NCBI GenBank assembly: GCA_027405735.1
Contig: JAPEHQ010000010.1
Span: 1,240,001 to 1,304,000, forward strand
Reading direction: 5' to 3'
Length of the DNA: 64,000 nucleotides
Source of the DNA: Mucor racemosus
Taxonomy: Eukaryota > Mucoromycota > Mucoromycetes > Mucorales > Mucoraceae
Shown: piece after piece, positions 8,998 to 20,168 of the stretch
Position numbering within the stretch: position 1 is the first letter of the stretch
Layout: each line of letters starts with the position of its first letter
The notes under the pieces: generated by a model
Told to the model about the DNA's origin: nothing
What the model saw: the letters and a program-made list of their open reading frames with translations, nothing else
The model's database searches: none
Position numbers and translations under genes: made by a program

Positions 8998-11900
8998 ATG
9001 CTTAAATACCTTTCATATAATGGCATTGCGCAATCAAGATTTGCCATTTTTATATGTCTAATATTTATGCTTTTAAATCAGTGTTATGCCATCTCTGATA
9101 AAAGACGTTTAGAATTAAAGTATGTTTTATTTTATAGTCTACGTTATTTATTTACAATCTATTAACCTTTGATTTGTAGAAATCTGACAAAGGTAAAATA
9201 ATGAAAATTTTATGCACTGCTAGTAATCTAAAAAATGTTTATGAACAGGAAATGTTCAACCATGGGTGGAATAATTATATGCAGCACGCTTATCCAGAAG
9301 ACGAGGTAAATACGAAATTGACTATAATTGAATTTCATCCTGAGAATAAAATTAGTTAAATCCTTTTAAATGTACCGGTAGAGGCAGTGATAAATATGAT
9401 CCGTATGTATTATAAGTTTTGAAAAGGATTGCGTAAACGCTGACTCTATTTTTAATTAGAGACAATATCAATATCAATGATGTGTTAGGTGATTATTCAT
9501 TAACGCTTGTCGATACACTAGATACATTAGCTGTAAATACAAAACACAAAATACTTGAACTTATTATTTATATGTAAGAACAGATTTTAGGGTCTCAAGA
9601 ACAATTCGAAGAAGCTATTAACCGAGTCATAAAAACGGTATCTTTTAGTCAAGACAATAAAGTCCAAGTATTTGAATTGAATATTAGGGCACTAGGTGGT
9701 TTAGTATGTTGAAAAACTCTTGGATGATAAAAGGATTAGTTTATTAATATTTTATTCAGCTTTCTGCTCACATGTTGGCTACAGAACCATCTTTCAACCA
9801 TACTATAAAAGATTATAATAATGAATTGCTATACATGGCGAAAGATTTAGCTGATAGATTAATGCCTGCATTTCAAAACACTAAAACTGGCATTCCGTTT
9901 CCTCGTGTTAATTTAAAGAGAGGTGTACCACCAACAGAAACCACAGAAACATGTACTGCTGGTGCTGGGAGTCTCATTTTAGAATTTGGTATTTTAAGTC
10001 GTCTAACTGGGGATCTATCTTATGAACAAGTTGCAAAGCGAGCCCTCAAATCTGTTTGGCATCGTCGCTCCAATTTAAATTTACTGGGAAATGTCATTGA
10101 TATTCAAACTGGCCATTGGATACATACAGCCTCGTCTACAGGTGCAGGTATTGATTCCGTATTTGAGTACATGTTAAAAGCCTATGTGTTATTTGGAGAA
10201 CAAGAATACAAGGATATGTTTGATCAAGCCTATAAAGCATTATTACTATATGTTCGTGATAATTCGGGTTACTTGTATCGGAACGTACACATGAGTACTG
10301 GCTCACTTATGAGTTATTGGATTGATAGTCTAAGTGCATTCTTTCCTGGCTTGCAAGTATTACATGGCGATTTGGAAGCAGCAATAAAAAATCATCTGGT
10401 TTTTTACAATATTTGGCGTCGATACCACGCTTTACCTGAACGATTTGATTTCTATCAAAAAACTGTGGACCTTCCTTACTACCCATTACGGCCTGAATTT
10501 ATTGAATCTACATATCATTTGTACATGGCTACCAAAGATCCATTTTATTTAGAGGTTGGTGAAATGGTGATAGAGGATCTCAATAATCGGACAAGAGTAC
10601 CTTGTGGATTTGCGTCGATTGGAGATGTAAGATCGGGGCGATTAGAAGATCGTATGGAAAGTTTCATGTTGAGTGAAACTCTCAAGTATTTGTATTTATT
10701 ATTTGATGCGGATAATTTAATTAACACAATGGACAGCAATTATGTGTTTACAACAGAAGGCCATGTTCTAGGTCTACCTAAAAAGTATTTACATCAAAAA
10801 TTAAAAAAGGCTAGCGGTAAGCAAGGCTCAATTACTTTACAACAATCACCGGCTGGCACATGTCAAAGATATAATCCTAGTCAACGACACTTCATATCAT
10901 TGCCAAATGAATTGGAGATGACTTCGATACCCTACCAACCTCATATTGATTTTGCAGCTCATATCGTGGGGTACACTACCAATACTGCTCCATCAGTATC
11001 TATTCAAGGCTACTGTGAATCTCCCAATTCGATTAAATCTTATAGTTTGTCATTTGGATATACATCTCCATCAGAGCGACTCTTTAAACAGCAACATGCT
11101 AAATACAGTAATAACAATTTGATGGATTTTTTGGGAGGATATTTAGCCAAATCTTTATCCGGATTGAGGGTTGAATTGATAAGTGGTAGAAAAAACGAGT
11201 ATTTTGTAAATGGAGGTTAGTTAAATCATGCGCTATTTTTTTTCGATGCCTTTTCATCTCTGTATATTATCTACATGTTTATTATATTCCTCTTTTCTAT
11301 TGCACACACACAATCACGCACACACACACACATACACACATACACACATACACACATACACACACACACACAGACTTTTTTTGTATAGATTTTTATTAGA
11401 TCAAAGAACTCACTTTTATTTTTACATTTTATTTTCTTATCTTTCTACCTATCTATTTAAAATATATACATACAGTGTATCCACCAAATATTAGGTAAAT
11501 TTGTTAATAGATAATAAAAACACATATATTCATATCATATAATATCATTTAGTTTCATCAAGAATCAAACATTAACGATACCACTACACGCACTATTTGA
11601 TTATTTACCAACTTCTAGTGATCTGATTCGCTTGGCAGTTCGTCAATCAGGAATAAGCAAAACAAGAGATTATCTATCATCAGATTTTGAAGTAAGCATC
11701 AAATCAACTGGACAAGACCAATGCTACGAATTTATAGGATTAAAGGGAGAATTTGGTCCAACGTATCCTATTCAAATCAATATGGCTGAACTTGAGTTTA
11801 TTAATGGCTTTGGATGTGCTCCTATTCAATCGGGAAAAAATAAAGTTATGGTGATATCTAGAGGTCAATGCAATTTTGAAGATAAAGCTTGGTATGCTCA

Positions 11901-12162
11901 GCAAGCCGGTGCTCGTGCTGTAATATTTTTGAATAATCAACAAGAAGGAAACTTATTCAGGATGGCTTCCTCTGATTCAAAAAAAATCCGTATACCAAGT
12001 GTTCTTTTGAGTTATAACGATAGTTTAACATTCGTGCGTATAAGAAGTATTCAACAATTCAGTATGCATCAATTATCATCAGTTGATAATGACCCAAAAG
12101 CTAGCTTTAAGTTGTTCTTTCAAGACCAAATTATTCGAAATTTAGATGTGATTAACGTTTAA
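8998..12162 (+). CDS. EDEM/Htm1-like ER mannosidase with C-terminal PA domain, 8 exons
   Basis: GH47 alpha-1,2-mannosidase-like protein of the ER lumen that trims N-glycans on misfolded proteins and marks them for ER-associated degradation. Exons 8998-9119, 9180-9192, 9249-9305, 9356-9402, 9460-9532, 9584-9703, 9760-11219 and 11553-12162 sum to 2502 nt (833 aa) with no break. Residues about 13-31 form a signal peptide or anchor. The GH47 domain follows (EMFNHGWNNYMQHAYPEDE, then TLVDTLDTLA, ETTETCTAGAGSL, HIHTASSTGAGIDS-type motifs, and RPEFIESTYHLYMATKDPFY). The PA domain is at about 700-790 (VISRGQCNFEDKAWYAQQAG), as in EDEM3. Exon 2 is only 13 nt. The last intron is 333 nt, five times the others, and holds a CA microsatellite. 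The start is the first ATG giving a signal sequence. Confidence 0.88.
11303..11372 (+). repeat. CA/TACACA microsatellite inside the last EDEM intron
   Basis: About 70 bp of interrupted (CA)n and (CATACA)n within intron 11220-11552. Confidence 0.9.
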
Positions 12163-12649
12163 AATTCATTGTATAATACTATATTGTATACTTTACCTAA
12201 AAGATTCTTTTTTATGTTTATTTGACGTTGACAATTAAAAAAATATATTCAACTACAAATTCTGAAATGTCTTTTTTTTTTTTTTTTTTTTTTTTTTTGT
12301 TTTGATTTGTAAACTGATATATCCTGGTTCAAATCTAGAGTAAAAAATGTAAAAAAAAGAAAAAAAACCGAAAGATACAGTGTTTGCCAATGTATGTTGT
12401 GCCATGTTACATGATGAAATATTTTGCTTTGAAGCTTTCATGAAAATCCTTTAAAGTCTCGGACTATATTGAAAAGTGTGGAGGCCCAAATTTGAAAAAG
12501 AGGGAGCCAGAAATAGAATTTCCATATGAATTCCTTATTTATTTACATGTGATTATTATTATTATATCATACCTCTTTCATTTTTTGTTCTTTTCGTCTT
12601 TTTCTTTTTATCCCTCCCTTTAATTTTTTTATATATTTTTTACAGAAAA
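12163..12649. other. Intergenic; long T-run and promoter of the lipin gene
   Basis: A run of about 28 T occupies 12271-12298. The remainder is AT-rich 3' flank of the EDEM-like gene and a pyrimidine-rich stretch just before the lipin ATG (12590-12640). No gene seen. Confidence 0.5.
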
Positions 12650-15600
12650 ATGGAGTACGTGGGTAGACTTGGAAGTATATTTACTTCGGTCCACAATTTC
12701 TATAATGAAATAAATCCTGCCACTTTATCAGGCGCTATTGATATTGTTGTTGTTGAACAAGAAGATGGAGATTTGGCTTGTTCACCATTTCATGTAAGAT
12801 TTGGTAAACTGTCAGTGTTAATGCCACAAGAGAAACGGGTAAATATAGTCATATGAGCTTAATGTATACGAAAACTTAAGAAATTTTGAGAAAAGGTTCA
12901 AATCAAGGTGAATGGTGAAGTTGTGCCTTATGTTATGAAAGTAGGCGAAGCAGGGGAAGCATTCTTTGTATTTGAAACCGAACATGAAGTTCCCGAAGAG
13001 TTTCAAACTTCTCCCATTATGGAAGCAGTACCTGAAAAATCAGAGGAGGATCCTCCTTATCTTGATATTGGTGAATCAAAAGAAGAAGAGAAAAAAAACA
13101 ATCAAGGTAAAGAAGCATTGTTGTCAAATCGAGAAAGTTTTTAAAATACCCAACGAATATTGATTTATGTAACAGAAAATAAAACTGCAGATACCTTTGA
13201 AGATGATGACAACTTGAAGAAATTGCCATTGCCAGCAGAATTACAATCGCCTAAAATGATTATTGAAGAACAAATGGATAAGGTTGTCACCAAAATGGAT
13301 CCATACAATACGCACGAGGAAAATGAAAATTTACCAGAACCACAAATATATCCTGTAGATGACGGTCATATTGTCGAGAGAGTGATCCCTGAAGCCATCA
13401 CGACGACTACAGTAGCAAAAGAAAGATTTATTGTTCGTCCTGCTGGCGGTGATCTTTATAATACTTTGATGGATGTTACTCATACATCTGTAAATAGAGA
13501 AGACAGTAAAGGCGACGAGTCTATTGTTTTGGATATTGCTGGTTACAAAACGGGTGGTGATGATTGGGAAGAAGAAGGTGAATTTGCTACGCCTGGTGAT
13601 ACTGATGCATTGGAAAAGGAGATGACAAAATTATTACTTGATGAAAATGTAGTACAATCACCTCCTGCTTTAGATCTCGAACCAGACTTGAATTACAAAG
13701 AAAATCAAAGTGACAATTTAATCGATAGGGCTGAAACTAACTACAAAACTGCCGAAGGATCGAAAATAGATGAAACAACATCACAATCACAGCAACAAGA
13801 AGAGGAGGAACCAAAGAAGAGTTTATGGGGTTGGGGTAATGCTAAAAGACAAGCAACAAATGATTCAATTGAAGTATCCTCATCGACAAAACCTGATCCT
13901 CCTATTGAAGATGAAAATGGTAATTTGGCGCTTTTACCAGGTCAAATTTATCGCATTGAAATGAGTTTATGTGGCTTCACTGCATTTGGTAAAGATGAGG
14001 ATGAAAATGCTCAAGTATTTGATCAACATATTGTTACATACGATAGCTTTACACATAATCCCAATATGCTGAATGATAAACGTCTCGTGTTTCGTTATGA
14101 AAAAAGATATTATGCTGCTGGACGCACGGGTCCTTTATTTACTTCACTTTTATTGTACAAAAAGCCATTAGAAGAAACAATAGAAGATGATGATGAAGCT
14201 GCGGATAGTCGTGAATCTTACCAGTTTGGTAAAGGTTGGAGACAATGGTTAAGTCGTTCATCAGTAGCAGCTCCTCCTACAACTGCAGCAGCTAATGTTG
14301 ATAATGCTTCTGATGCTCCCTCTACCACCCAAGGTGAGGCGTCTGCTTCTTCTTCTTCTCCTGGTGTAAAAGAGGAACAAGAAACAACTACATTTACTAC
14401 TACTACTACAACCACATCGGTTGGGTGGGCAGCTGATCATATTCATCCTGGTCAACCAGCAGAGGAGCAAGTACCTCATAAAGTATACGCAAAGACGTTA
14501 CGTCTCACTTCAGATCAACTCAAAAGCCTTTGTCTCAAAAAGGGAGTTAATACTATATCATTCTCGGTCTCAAGCGCTTATCAAGGTACAGCCACTTGTG
14601 CAGCCAAAATATTTTATTGGGATTATGGAATTCAGGTTGTTATTTCAGATATCGATGGAACTATTACAAAATCAGATACATTGGGCCATGTATTTACTAT
14701 GATCGGAAAAGATTGGACACATATGGGTGTCGCTAAATTATATACAGATATTGCAAATAATGGTTATCACTTTTTGTATCTTACAAGTCGAGCAATTGGT
14801 CAAGCAGATTATACTCGCGATTACTTGAAAAAAGTGGTACAAGATAAATATCAACTGCCTGATGGACCTGTCATCATGTCGCCAGATCGATTATTTACTT
14901 CGCTACATCGCGAGGTTATCATGCGTAAACCTGAAGTGTTCAAAATGGCATGTTTGAGAGATGTTCAGCGTTTATTCGGTGGTAGAGATCCATTTTATGC
15001 GGGCTTTGGTAATCGTATTACGGATGCAAGATCTTATCGTAGTGTCAATGTCCCTACGTCTCGTATATTCACAATTGATCCTTATGGCGATTTGAAATTG
15101 GAATTGTTATTAGGGTTCAAGAGCTCTTATATTCATCTAAATGATTTGGTTGATCAGATATTTCCACCTATTAACCGTGTAGTTGATGAAGAATTCAATG
15201 ATTGGAACTATTGGAAAGCACCAGTTGCAGACATTGATATACCAGAATTAGATGTTGTTGAGCCAGTATCTCCAAAGCCAAAACCTATTAAACCTGATCC
15301 ATCTGTATTACCTGCAAGCTCTGTCGTTGCATCCACATCATCTTCTGGGCGTGGTCTTTTACGTAGTTTCACTTCTAGATCTGATAGCAACAATAGCACA
15401 AACAGTTTAAGTAATCGCAAATTGCAGAGCAGTTCTAGTACACCAACATTATTAGGTCGTAAATTTTCCATTTCTAGTAACACAAGTGATGAGAATTTAG
15501 CTAGCGATAACGAAGTTACTAGTGATCAGAAAGCGGGCAACGCTGGTGGCAATAACTCAACAGTTGATGATTTAAGTACAAGCCCAACCAATTCAATCAT

Positions 15601-15841
15601 GAACAAAATTCTAAGTGTAGGTGGTGTTCGATCAACTTTGTCAAGAACATTTTTATCCAATGATAACAGTAGCAACAATACAAGTGGCACTAATACACCT
15701 AAAGTGATTGAAGAAAAGGTAGAGGCCGAGATTGAAGAAGAAGACAAGGAACTAACGCAACAAGAACAAGATCATATCGATCAAGATGTTGATTCATTAT
15801 TAGACGATGATATTGATATGGATGATATTCCATTTATCTAG
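12650..15841 (+). CDS. PAH1: Lipin-type phosphatidate phosphatase (Pah1/Smp2), 3 exons
   Basis: Mg2+-dependent phosphatidate phosphatase: removes phosphate from phosphatidic acid to give diacylglycerol at the ER/nuclear membrane, controlling triacylglycerol synthesis and phospholipid gene expression. Exons 12650-12838, 12896-13106 and 13176-15841 give 1021 aa. The N-LIP domain is at residues 1 to about 105 (MEYVGRLGSIFTSVHNFYNE..., KVGEAGEAFFVFE). A long acidic, low-complexity middle follows. The C-LIP/HAD domain carries DIDGTITKSD at residues 625-634 (catalytic DxDxT) and the HAD continuation (YLTSRAIGQADYTRDYL, GPVIMSPDRL, FYAGFGNRITDARSY). The tail is Ser-rich, then acidic (SLLDDDIDMDDIPFI); in yeast an acidic tail recruits the Nem1-Spo7 phosphatase, so that may apply here. 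Length and layout match fungal Pah1. Confidence 0.95.
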
Positions 15842-16091
15842 AAGAGAAATCTGTATTTTTACATTATTTATTATTTTACATATAGCAATCATTTGAATAA
15901 AAATCCCACAAAACACAACATTTGGCGTAACAGATAGGCTCGCATGATTCATTCATCCACGTGTGGGTGTGTATTGGTCGAGTTCAAAGAGTACAAACAA
16001 ATAAGCAAACAAACAACAAAAGAAAAAGTGAGAGAAAAAAAGGATTTCTTTTATTAGATATATACATTAATTGATTGAATTAGCAATTCAA

Positions 16092-16367
16092 TCATTCATC
16101 AAATACACTGTTAAATGTAGGGCCAAATGTGGTTTCATTATCATCAGATAATGAGCGATATGAATTTGTAGTAGTTTCATGAACAGACTGATTTTCGTTA
16201 TTATACAATGCATGAATTGTGTTGTAATCTTCTTCTTCTTGCTTTTTCACAGCAGTATTGGCTTCAGAAGCAACAGGATGAGGAGTAGAAGGGATCAAAG
16301 TATAAGCACGGCATAAAGGACGACTTGTAAGTACCCAACGACGAGAAATTAAAGCAATTGAAGACAT
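16092..16367 (-). CDS. Small protein with mitochondrial-type presequence
   Basis: 91 aa, one exon. The first 26 residues (MSSIALISRRWVLTSRPLCR and following) are rich in Arg, Ser and hydrophobics with no acidic residue, as expected of a mitochondrial targeting peptide. The rest is acidic and polar and ends FNSVFDE. An in-frame upstream ATG at 16559 would add 64 residues encoded partly by a T/A-run and is unlikely. Downstream of convergent lipin gene (gap 250 bp). No family recognised. Confidence 0.55.
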   Translation of the reverse strand: MSSIALISRRWVLTSRPLCRAYTLIPSTPHPVASEANTAVKKQEEEDYNTIHALYNNENQSVHETTTNSYRSLSDDNETTFGPTFNSVFDE

Positions 16368-16565
16368 TTTTTTGATTTTTATTATGAAAAAGAAAGATAA
16401 TTGATAAAAAAAAAGAGAGAGAGAGAAAAGACCCTTTTTATACCATAGCATCTTATTAAAAGAGTAGAGATATACAGGCAGATCTGGGCGTTTTTTTTTT
16501 TTTTTTTTTTTAGTATTTATGCTTGTAAAAAAAATCCCACGGATACAACACCAAATCAAGTTAAC

Positions 16566-16966
16566 TTATCCATTTATTTGTTGGTGTTTTTGCTGATTCT
16601 TTTTCCAATCTAAATAACTCATTGAGTGTAAGGGTTTGTTATCTGGTATCACATTTAAAGGAGGTCCTGCAAACCACAAAATAGGTCCATCAGATTGACG
16701 TTTATATGATACGTCTATAATGACATAGTATTAGAAGAGTACTATTAGTTCAACATGTACTAAAACATACCTAATTTCTTTTCTGGTTGAGGTTGTTGTT
16801 GATGCTGCTGTTGTTGCTGTTGAAGATGTTGATTTACTGCATTCAATGAATCAATTACGCTTGCTTGTGTAAATTGCTGTGGTTGTATAGGTTGTTGTTG
16901 CTGTATTGGTGGTGTTGGAGCTGGTTGTGGCTGTATATTATTATAAATAAAAGGTTGAGATTGCAT
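16566..16966 (-). CDS. Small Q/P-rich protein with a conserved-looking C-terminal segment, 2 exons
   Basis: Exons 16771-16966 and 16566-16714 join in frame to 114 aa. The N-terminal 65 residues are Gln/Pro-rich (poly-Q runs). The C-terminal 50 residues are ordered-looking and start DVSYKRQSDGPILWFAGPP, then LNVIPDNKPLHSMSYLDWKK. Such Q-rich plus short aromatic segments occur in subunits of chromatin or transcription complexes, but I cannot name the family. An upstream in-frame ATG at 16996 would add ten residues; the inner ATG is preferred because it leaves a normal 135-bp shared promoter with the divergent EIF1AD gene. Confidence 0.6.
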
Positions 16967-17101
16967 TTTTAATACAATAAAGTAAAGAAGAGACAAAAAC
17001 GCCTCCCTTTCATGTATTGAATGGAGGGAAATTTATCATTGAAAGCCAGACATATTCAGTCAACAAAAATTTTCATTATATTTTTTTCACTTTTAATCAA
17101 A

Positions 17102-17702
17102 ATGGGAAAGAAACAAACAGCTAGAGATCAACTTGATGATGATTTTGAAATTGAGCAAGGCCAAGTATACGCTCGTTCTTTGGGTCCAAGAGGAAATCAT
17201 CAACATGAAGTCGAATTCATTGATGGCGAAAAGAAATTAGTGACACTTCCACCTCGTTTCAGAAATGTAGTTTGGTTAAAAAGAGGTAAGAACTTGCACT
17301 TAAACTTAGCTGATCCTTACAATATTAACAAACATATTTTAGGTCATTATGTAATTGTGGATCCTACTGTAGGCATTTCTGAAAAAGTTGCCGGTGAAAT
17401 TGTTCAAGTATTGTTCCCAAAAAACATTAAAGATCTTAAAGCAGCAGGAAAATGGTGGGATTTTATATTTCTTTGGAAACTGATGTGTTATTTTTATTAA
17501 TTAATATTTAAATTCAAGGCCTGAAGAATTTTCTGATCCTAGGTCAGAGCCTAATGTTCCATCACAACAACCTTCAAAGGGTGAATATAATGAAGATGGA
17601 CAAGAAGAAGAAGAGGAGGAGGAGGAAGATGATTTATTTGTAAATAATAATAGGCCTGTTATGTCTGATACAGATTCTTCAAGTGAAGAAGACGACGAAT
17701 AG
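17102..17702 (+). CDS. EIF1AD-like S1/IF1-fold RNA-binding protein, 2 exons
   Basis: Exons 17102-17454 and 17519-17702 give 178 aa. Residues about 18-100 form the eIF1A-type S1 fold (IEQGQVYARSLGPRGNHQHE, then LPPRFRNVVWLKRG and GHYVIVDPTVG). The C-terminal tail is strongly acidic with an eight-Glu run and ends SSSEEDDE. This is the layout of EIF1AD, a nuclear eIF1A-related protein linked to ribosome biogenesis. The donor GTGGGA is weak but is the only one that keeps frame. The gene is divergent from the Q/P-rich gene and its stop is only 7 bp from the stop of the next, convergent gene. Confidence 0.88.
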
Positions 17703-17709
17703 ATACCCT

Positions 17710-18330
17710 TTAAATGGGAGGAAGGTTAGGTAAATCGCCTGGATTTGTTGGTGGTAAATTTTCTCTTTCTTCCAACATCAATAGAGTCATGAAAATTGTA
17801 AATATTGTAAATGCAATCAAGCTAATGATTGTCATGCAAATGTTTGCCTTGCGCCATGCATTTTCATATACATTCTGGCTCTTCCAGCAACATCCAATGA
17901 ACCATAATGGAGGAAATAAACTACGATTTTATATAAATAAATTACTTAGTAGAATTGTATTAATGCATTTATTATATAATTACCAGCCTAATACAAAGAG
18001 AGCTGCATTCACAGGGAAGTGGCGATCTCCTCTATCTTTACTCTTGATAATATATCTGTATCGTTGAGGGGGTTCCGATTCTTGTTCATATAGCTGATGC
18101 TGATGTTGATAGTGTGCACTTTGATAACTAAATATTGGCTGCGGCTGTACTGAGCCATATGAAAAATGACTTGGCGGGATGCTTGGCGGAGCACTAGGCA
18201 AATAATTACTACTGGAAGCTTCTTGTTGTAGTGTACTATTGTGATTTTCAGTAGAAGCAGATTCATAAGAAGGGGGGAATGGAACGTCCACATCTGGTGA
18301 ATTAGGATACATATTCTTTTTATCCATCAT
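17710..18330 (-). CDS. Small membrane protein with N-terminal PPSY motif and two membrane segments, 2 exons
   Basis: Exons 17984-18330 and 17710-17920 give 185 aa. The N-terminal 90 residues are disordered, Pro/Ser/Gln-rich, and hold PFPPSYES, a PPxY motif of the kind bound by WW-domain (Nedd4/Rsp5) ubiquitin ligases. The C-terminal half has two hydrophobic segments: one across the splice junction (FPVNAALFVLGCLFPPLWFI) and one after WRKANICMTIISLIAFTIF. This resembles fungal adaptor-type small membrane proteins, but no exact family is recognised. Two adjacent ATGs start it (18330 and 18327). Stop is 7 bp from the EIF1AD stop. Confidence 0.65.
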
Positions 18331-19523
18331 TATGCTTAGAATTTTTTACTAAAATAAAACAAAAGAAAAAAGAATGAGAAAATATACCTTTCTCAAGTCA
18401 CTGGATCAAGAATGAAAAGCGTAATGTTGTAGCTCTTGCAATTTACGTAATCATAGCTTTTTTCTATAGGATCTAGTCATAAGCTATGATTTGGCTCTCT
18501 CTGGTACGGTGGCTATCAGAATTGTTGTATTCTCGTATGAATTTCCATGTTCTTTCATATTTTATCACAAAATCACTTCTTTACAGATATATCTTATTGA
18601 ACTTACATGCAACGTGGATACCATAACCCCCAGCCAAGCTACATGAATGCTAAATAGTGTTATATATCATGAATAGGGCGTAAATAAGTACCAAGAAAAA
18701 TTCGATGATCTAGAACGCTTGGATGTTATCCATACTTAAGATAACAGCAAATTAATTCAGGTACATAAAATTAGAATTTTTACTAGAATATCCATAGGCA
18801 AAGTAATTTTTAACGAATCGGCCCATTTGGGCCGATTGGGGTAATCTCTACTTGTTAATAAAAGTTTGATTTGCCATAGTCATTTCTTGTTCTTTTGTTA
18901 CTTTGTTGACACATTGCCAAGACAGACTTCCAGTCTTGATATTACAAACCGAGTAGGTCTGTCTGGTTTAGCTGCTGCCAAACAACATGTATAGTAATAT
19001 AGCAGAATCATTTCTCATTACACAATTTGAAACGAGTAAAGCTTAAATTAAATTTAAACAAGTATACTATAGTTTATTGATTTATTAATAAGGGTATTTT
19101 GAGGGAAACTCGATAAGCGGTATGAAAATTATATTTTATGTTTTTCGTTAAACCTACATAGCTGATATTTGATTTAGAGAGCACTTGGGCAATTCTTGAG
19201 CATCAACTTGATTTATAAATAAATAATGAAGTTTTATTATCATATGAAGATACAATGGTATCGGTCAATTGATCAGAAACTTTTGAAACGTTAATTGGCA
19301 AACCAGCTGCGCCTAACGAATAGATGGCGGCTTCTATTTCTATGATTAAAGTTGTTAGTAGGTCGTTGCTAAGGATATTAGATTTGATTTCTTTGGCAGT
19401 AAACACTTGCTATCATCGCTTGATTCCCAAAAGGCTTTACTTGAGGTTGGCTGTTCCGAATTTGACATTGTTGGTTCGATGGCAATAAATAATCATTTAG
19501 TAACGCGGTAAGAAATCCTTTAT
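18331..19523. other. Intergenic, AT-rich, no clear gene
   Basis: No domain is seen on either strand. A 67-codon minus-strand frame at 19203-19406 has balanced composition but no recognised motif and no neighbouring exons that extend it. Confidence 0.35.
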
Positions 19524-19535
19524 TTGATTTTCACA

Positions 19536-20003
19536 TCCGATCCAATATACTACTCCTTCTTGTGGTCTCTGTGGTGAACATGAAGATCTGTATCACTTTG
19601 TCATTGGTTGTGAACATAAATCTTGGTTCTGGTCGGCCATTATAAACATGTTTTCTTTGCATAATAGTTTCCCTACCGATCTATCCATTTGGTCAGGCTT
19701 AATTACCTTGTGCTCAATGGATCCTATACCTTTGGACTCTTCTGTGTTGGTTTTGCTGGGGACAGCTTTTAGCTTCCTATGGAAGTATCACTGGAGATGT
19801 ATAATAGGTGAGGAACAATGGAGAACAACCACAATCTTAGATAGTTTTAAGATAGACAATGCTTTTTTTATTTCTTCTTGGGCGGTAGCTGCTGGAGTTA
19901 ATACTCCTGCAATAGCTCCTCCATAATATTTTATTTTAACATATAATTACTTTTTATTTTAATATAAAAGATAAATTTACATACAAAAAAAAAAAAAAAA
20001 AAA
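19536..20003 (+). mobile_element. 5'-truncated LINE insertion, copy B, with 12-bp target-site duplication
   Basis: The 468-bp insert is flanked by the perfect direct repeat TTGATTTTCACA (19524-19535 and 20004-20015). It ends in a poly(A) tail (about 19985-20003) and begins inside the C-terminal coding part of the LINE. The translation gives the CX2CX7HX4C finger followed by SWFWSAI and runs without a break to PAIAPP* at 19926. This copy keeps the Trp codon that is a stop in copy A at position 1. The structure is that of target-primed reverse transcription with early 5' termination. Confidence 0.9.
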
Positions 20004-20168
20004 TTGATTTTCACAAATAGAGAATAAAATGATGACGTAAAAATTTTATAAAAATCTTGCTGGCCTTAAATTATTTCCAGAACAACAATGAAACAAAACT
20101 GCATAAATGATCATTCTAATACGCATACCAACTCCCCCTTCTGCACTTTTTGATATTTGAATACTTAC

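Noticed and set aside
11228..11494. ORF with poly-(HT) repeats
   Set aside because: It is the CA microsatellite within the EDEM intron read in frame.
12253..12441. Minus-strand ORF ending in poly-Lys
   Set aside because: Created by the T-run; no motif or splice support.
14218..14479. Overlapping minus-strand ORFs inside the lipin gene
   Set aside because: Shadows of the low-complexity Ser/Thr region of lipin; the plus strand is unbroken.
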